A DNA stretch of 64,000 nt from DATLGB01 sp038258425. GTDB taxonomy: Bacteria > Actinomycetota > Thermoleophilia > Solirubrobacterales > Solirubrobacteraceae. Location: assembly GCA_038258425.1 (NCBI GenBank), contig JBBSPV010000015.1, positions 1 to 64,000 on the forward strand. The letters are read 5' to 3'. The notes beneath the pieces were generated by a model that saw nothing but the letters and a program-made list of their open reading frames with translations, was not told the origin of the DNA and searched no databases. Shown here piece by piece: positions 59,868 to 64,000 of this stretch (positions are counted from its first letter, which is position 1; each line of letters starts with the position of its first letter). The position numbers and the translations under genes are program-made.

Positions 59868-60317
59868 ATGGCCGAGCCGGAGCTCAACCGCCGCGAGCTC
59901 GATCGCTACGTGCGCCGGGTGGTCGACCGCTGGCCGGTCCAGCGGGCGCTGCTGGGCGGGGCCCGGGTGGACGACCTCGAGGGCGCGCCGCCCCAGCGCG
60001 AGCGCGGCCCGGAGTACGTGGTGGTGTTCGTCTCCGAGCACTTCGACGGCGTTCCCTGGCTCGAGCGCGTGCACCAGGCGGCGAGCCTGTGGGACGCCTA
60101 CGAGATGGGCGAGCGCGCGCAGGTGCACTGCTACACGCCCGCGGAGTTCGAGCGGCGCGCCGAGCGGCTGCCCGTCGTGCGCGCCGTCCGGGCACGGGGC
60201 CTGGACCTCGCGGCGACCGCCGGCGCGGGCCTGAGCCCCTCAGCCGATCGAGACCATCCGCTCGATCGGCAGCCGCGCCCGCTCGGCGAGCTCGGGGTCG
60301 ACGCGGACCTGCGGTGA
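59868..60317 (+). CDS. Nucleotidyltransferase-like hypothetical protein
   Basis: 149 residues from the ATG at 59868. ELNRRELDRYVRRVVDRWP, then VVFVSEHFDGVPWLERVHQA and WDAYEMGERAQVHCYTPAEF, resembles a minimal nucleotidyltransferase-fold family, but the catalytic GS-x-x-x-D-x-D motif is not visible, so it may be inactive. Its last 78 bases run antisense into the nadA 3' end, and the last ~30 residues (from LSPSADRDHP) look non-conserved. Confidence 0.55.
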   Translation: MAEPELNRRELDRYVRRVVDRWPVQRALLGGARVDDLEGAPPQRERGPEYVVVFVSEHFDGVPWLERVHQAASLWDAYEMGERAQVHCYTPAEFERRAERLPVVRAVRARGLDLAATAGAGLSPSADRDHPLDRQPRPLGELGVDADLR

Positions 60318-61229
60318 GAGGTCCCGCAGGGCGTCGCGCAGCTTGGGCAGGGTGATCATCTTCATGTACTGGCAGACCGCCTTGCGGTTGGCCGGGACGA
60401 AGGACACGTCGGGCGCCGCCTCGCGCAGGGGATGCAGCATGCCGGTCTCCGTGGCGACGATCGCCGTCGAGCCGGGCTTCGCCGCCTGTGCGTAGGCGAG
60501 CATGCCGCCCGTGGAGAGCAGGTGCACGCCCTCGGCGTCGACGTCGCCCGCGGCGACGTACTCCATGACCGACGTCGAGCAGCCGCACTCGGGGTGGATG
60601 AGGAAGTCGGCGCCCGGGTGCTCTGCGCGCATGTCGCCGATGTCGGCGGGCCGGATCCCGGCGTGGACGTGGCACTCACCGTCCCACACGTGCATCGTGC
60701 CGGGTTCGTGGGGCACCAGCTTCTCGACGTAGGCGCCGAGGAACATGTCCGGGCCGAAGAGGATCTCCGTGTCCTCGCCGTGCTCGCGGTAGATGTGCTC
60801 GACGACCTGGACGGCGTTGCCGGACGTGCAGCAGTAGTCCGTCTCGGCCTTCACCTCGGCCGTCGTGTTGACGTACATCACCACGACGGCGCCGGGGTGC
60901 TGGGCCTTCCACGTGCGCAGCTGGTCGGCGGTGATGGAGTCGGCCAGGGAGCAGCCGGCGCCGAGGTCGGGCAGCAGCACCGTCTTGTGCGGGGAGAGGA
61001 TGGACGCCGTCTCGGCCATGAAGTGCACGCCGCAGAAGGCGATCACCTGCGCGTCCGTGCGCGCGGCCTGCTGGGAGAGGCCGAGCGAGTCGCCGACGTA
61101 GTCCGCGACGCCCTGGATCTCGGGCACCTCGTAGTTGTGGGCGAGGATGACGGCGTCCCGCTCGCGGGCGAGCGCGCGCACCTCGTCCTGCAGGGACAGG
61201 GTGTTCTCGAGCTGGAGCAGGGGGGTCAT
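60240..61229 (-). CDS. nadA: Quinolinate synthase
   Basis: 329 residues from the ATG at 61229, overlapping nadC by four bases. The 4Fe-4S cysteines are in AFCGVHFMAE, DYCCTSGNA and PECGCSTSV. NYEVPEIQGVADYVGDSLGL, SLADSITADQL and the C-terminal RKAVCQYMKMI are typical. It condenses iminoaspartate with dihydroxyacetone phosphate to quinolinate, first committed step of NAD synthesis. nadB is not next to it in this window. Confidence 0.95.
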   Translation of the reverse strand: MTPLLQLENTLSLQDEVRALARERDAVILAHNYEVPEIQGVADYVGDSLGLSQQAARTDAQVIAFCGVHFMAETASILSPHKTVLLPDLGAGCSLADSITADQLRTWKAQHPGAVVVMYVNTTAEVKAETDYCCTSGNAVQVVEHIYREHGEDTEILFGPDMFLGAYVEKLVPHEPGTMHVWDGECHVHAGIRPADIGDMRAEHPGADFLIHPECGCSTSVMEYVAAGDVDAEGVHLLSTGGMLAYAQAAKPGSTAIVATETGMLHPLREAAPDVSFVPANRKAVCQYMKMITLPKLRDALRDLSPQVRVDPELAERARLPIERMVSIG

Positions 61230-62071
61230 GCGTCGCTCACTTCCAGGAGGAGGGAGAGGTCGAGCGCGGGGGCGGAGTGGGTCAGCCACCCGATCGAGAC
61301 GAAGTCTAGCCCCTTTATGGTCGCATAGACCACAACTGTCTCCGGCGTGATGGCACCCGAGGCCTCGAGCTCCGCCCGGCCGCCGACCCTGACGACCGCG
61401 GAGGCCACCTCCTCCGGGCTCATGTTGTCGAGGAGCAGGCGGTCGGCGCCGGCGGCCAGCGCCGCGTCGATCTCCGCGTCGTCGCGCACCTCGACGGTGA
61501 CCGACAGGTCCGGTCGCGCGGCCTTGGCCGCCCGCGTGGCCGTCTCCACACCGCCGCCCAGCGCCGCGTGGTTCTCCTTGACCATGACCGCGTCGAAGAG
61601 CCCCGCGCGATGGTTCGTCCCGCCACCGGCCGCGACGGCGAGCTTCTCCAGGCCGCGCAGGCCGGGCGTCGTCTTGCGCGTGTCGAGGATCGTCGCCGTG
61701 CCGCCCGCCTCGCGCGCCGCCCCGACCACGCGGGCGGTCAGCGTCGCGATGCCCGACAGGCGCTGCAGGGCGTTGAGCGCTGTGCGCTCGCCGGTCAGCA
61801 GGGCCCGCGCCGCGCCCTCGACGCGCAGCGCGACGGTGCCCGGCTCGCTCCACACGCCCTCCGTCCCGCGCTCGATCGCGCAGTCTGGGTCGAGGCGGCG
61901 GAAGACGGCCTCGGCGACGTCGAGGCCGTAGACGACTCCGGGGGTCTTCTGGGTGACGACGGCGACGGCACGCGCGTCGGCGGGGACGGTGGCCTCCGTG
62001 GTGACGTCGCCCGCGCCGACGTCCTCGGCCAGGGCCCGGTCCACGAGGCCGAGGATGTCGTCGTAGCGCAC
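61226..62071 (-). CDS. nadC: Nicotinate-nucleotide pyrophosphorylase (quinolinate phosphoribosyltransferase)
   Basis: 281 residues, GTG start. GDVTTEATVPADARAVAV, ALNALQRLSGIATLTARVVG and LDTRKTTPGLRGLEKLAVAA (PRPP/quinolinate site), then MVKENHAA and RLLLDNMSPEEV are conserved. It makes nicotinate mononucleotide from the product of NadA. Ten bases after the decarboxylase stop, so they may be on one transcript with prfB. Confidence 0.95.
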   Translation of the reverse strand: MRYDDILGLVDRALAEDVGAGDVTTEATVPADARAVAVVTQKTPGVVYGLDVAEAVFRRLDPDCAIERGTEGVWSEPGTVALRVEGAARALLTGERTALNALQRLSGIATLTARVVGAAREAGGTATILDTRKTTPGLRGLEKLAVAAGGGTNHRAGLFDAVMVKENHAALGGGVETATRAAKAARPDLSVTVEVRDDAEIDAALAAGADRLLLDNMSPEEVASAVVRVGGRAELEASGAITPETVVVYATIKGLDFVSIGWLTHSAPALDLSLLLEVSDA

Positions 62072-62080
62072 GGGCGGGAC

Positions 62081-63612
62081 CTAGGCCGCGCCGCCGCCCG
62101 CCACGACGTGCAGCGTGTGGAAGCTCGGGTCGCTGGCGCCGTGCAGCCGCGCGCCGGCGCCGACGAGCTCGCGCAGGTAGGCGACGGCCTCCGCGGTCAC
62201 CCGCTCCCCGGGCAGCAGCGCCGGGATGCCCGGCGGGTAGCCGGCGATCGCCTCGGCGGAGACGCGGCCGACCGCGGCGTCGACGTCGACGGCCTCCGAG
62301 GGGCCGAGGAACGCCTCGCGCGGCGTGATCGCGACCTCGTTCTCCAAGGCCGCGGAGCTGCGCTCCAGGCCCTGCGTGTGCCCGGGCCGCTGGATCCGCT
62401 CGACGGTCTGACGCAGGTCGTGGGCGAAGCGCTCGAGGTCCTCCAGCGGCTGGGCGATGCCGAGCACGAGCACGAGCGTCGCGTGCGTCGCGAGCTCGAC
62501 ATGGACGTCCTGGGACGAGCGCAGCACCGTCGCGACCTCGTAGGCCGAGCGGCCCGTGCCGCGCACGTCGACGACCACTCGCAGCGGGTCCCAGGCCGCG
62601 ACGCCGGGCCGTCCGACGAGGTCCTCGCCGACCACCCGGCATCCGGGGATGGCGTCGACCGCCTCGCGCAGCCGCGCCGTCGCCTCGAGGGTCCGCGCGA
62701 GCAGCGCCTCGCCGTGGATGGCGAGCTGGCGCCGCGCGGCGTCCAGCGAGGCCATGAGCAGGGCACTCGGCGAGGTCGTGCGGGTGAGCCGGACGCAGCG
62801 GGCGACCTGCTGCGCGTCGACGCGGCCCGTCGGCCCCACGTGCAACAGGGCCGACTGGGTGAGCGAGCCGACGATCTTGTGGGTCGAGGTGACCGCAGCG
62901 TCGGCGCCGACGTGCAGGGCGCTGGCCGGCACCCCCGGGTGGAAGCCGAAGTGCGGGCCCCAGGACTGGTCGACCACGAGCGGCACGCCGCGGACGTGGG
63001 CGACCTCGGCGAGGGCGGCGACGTCGGCGGCGAGCCCGTAGTACGTCGGGGAGACGACGAACGCGGCCCGGGCCCCCGGCGTCGCGTCCAGGGTCGCCGC
63101 GAGCGCGTCCGGCGTGACCCCGTGGGCCATGCCGAGTGCCTCGTCGTAGGCCGGGGCGACGAAGGCGGGGACGCCGCCGGAGAGCACGAGCCCGTCGACC
63201 ATCGACCCGTGCGAGTTGCGCTGGACCACCACGGGCGATCCGAGCGGCGCGAGCGCGAGGCACAGCGCGTGGTTGCCCTGGCTGGCCCCGTTGGTGAGGA
63301 AGAACGTGCGCGCGGCGCCGTGCGCCTCCGCGGCCAGCTGCTCGGCGAGCTCGTAGGGCGTCGGCTTGGGCCCGAGGTCGATGCCCTCGATGTCCTGCGG
63401 GACGTCGAGCTGCATGGCGCTGGCCCCGATCGCCGCGCGCAGGCCCGGATCGGCTCCCGCACCACCCTTGTGGCCGGGCACGTGGAAGCGGGTGGAGCCG
63501 CGGAAGCCATAGGCGACGAGCGCGTCCAGGTAGGGCGCCGTCGGCTGCTCGCCGGCGAACAGGCTGGCGGCCTCGCGCGGGCCGGTCTCCGCGTAGGGGT
63601 CCTCCGTCGCGC

Positions 63613-63616
<4 letters not shown>
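62081..63616 (-). CDS. PLP-dependent Orn/Lys/Arg decarboxylase-family protein
   Basis: 511 residues from the ATG at 63616, overlapping the prfB stop by four bases. GSTRFHVPGHKGGAGADPG is the family N-terminal signature, FFLTNGASQGNHALCLA and VVVQRNSHGSMVDGL follow, the PLP-binding Asp lies in VVDQSWGPHFGFH and the Lys in AAVTSTHKIVGSLTQSALL. The C-terminal domain has IPALLPGERV. The receiver-like wing domain of the large inducible enzymes is absent, as in the short actinobacterial and Bacillus (SpeA/YaaO) forms. The substrate could be arginine, lysine or ornithine. Confidence 0.9.

Positions 63617-64000
<384 letters not shown>

Noticed and set aside
61230..63263. Extension of nadA through nadC and the decarboxylase
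   Set aside because: It is the shadow frame of two well-supported genes; Arg/Gly-rich.

Overview
The window is high-GC DNA with dense, overlapping genes, frequent GTG starts and GGAGG-type ribosome sites. Gene content (a type II fatty-acid operon with MaoC-type dehydratase and FabI, prfB/ftsEX/ctp/rnr/smpB neighbourhood, DUF3417-type glycogen phosphorylase, SorC-controlled sugar ABC locus) fits a chromosome of an actinobacterium, most likely class Thermoleophilia (Solirubrobacterales, Conexibacter/Baekduia-like). That placement is an inference from gene families, not from a marker tree. There is no rRNA, ordinary tRNA, CRISPR array, phage or transposase gene.

Layout. 1-8.4 kb: membrane protein of the lysylphosphatidylglycerol-synthase type (cut by the window edge), short glycogen phosphorylase, thioesterase, a 34-residue zinc-ribbon microprotein, GCS2-type carboxylate-amine ligase, a solitary AAA ATPase bracketed by near-identical palindromic repeats, an SDR and a secreted DUF3089 hydrolase. 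8.4-18 kb: a sugar/polyol catabolic locus on the minus strand (zinc dehydrogenase, ABC binding protein, ATPase and permease, Dak-type kinase, RpiB-type isomerase, FGGY kinase) with a divergent SorC-family regulator, plus the decayed remains of a second SorC regulator in the middle. The set suggests tetritol or ketose use: oxidation, phosphorylation, isomerisation. 18-23.5 kb: a repeat-rich spacer, DMT-type transporter, ABC1/UbiB kinase, DUF2254 membrane protein and CPA2 antiporter.

23.7-33.4 kb is an accessory-looking island: HAD phosphatase, two large arylsulfatases (one with a one-base frameshift), flavodoxin, several small DUF proteins (DUF7144-, DUF2550-, DUF6325- and DUF1269-like), a 19-residue Arg-rich ORF and a GAP/Sap membrane protein. 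No formylglycine-generating enzyme is encoded nearby. It ends at fragments of a probable M23 peptidase and the tmRNA gene (ssrA), whose tag reads AESHDFRLAA.

34.2-48 kb: DivIVA-like coiled-coil protein, a dihydrolipoamide-dehydrogenase-like flavoprotein, then a nine-gene, translationally coupled fatty-acid operon (fabD-fabH-fabG-acpP-fabF-carboxyltransferase-MaoC-fabI-SDR, minus strand), SnoaL and SRPBCC proteins, a HAD phosphatase, a PRC-barrel-like protein and a two-component system. 48-64 kb: site-2 protease, O-methyltransferase, smpB, an RNase R-like exonuclease, S41 protease, gltD, ftsX, ftsE, a secreted protein, M16 peptidase, PfkB kinase, a nucleotidyltransferase-like protein, nadA, nadC, an Orn/Lys/Arg decarboxylase and the 3' part of prfB, cut by the right edge.
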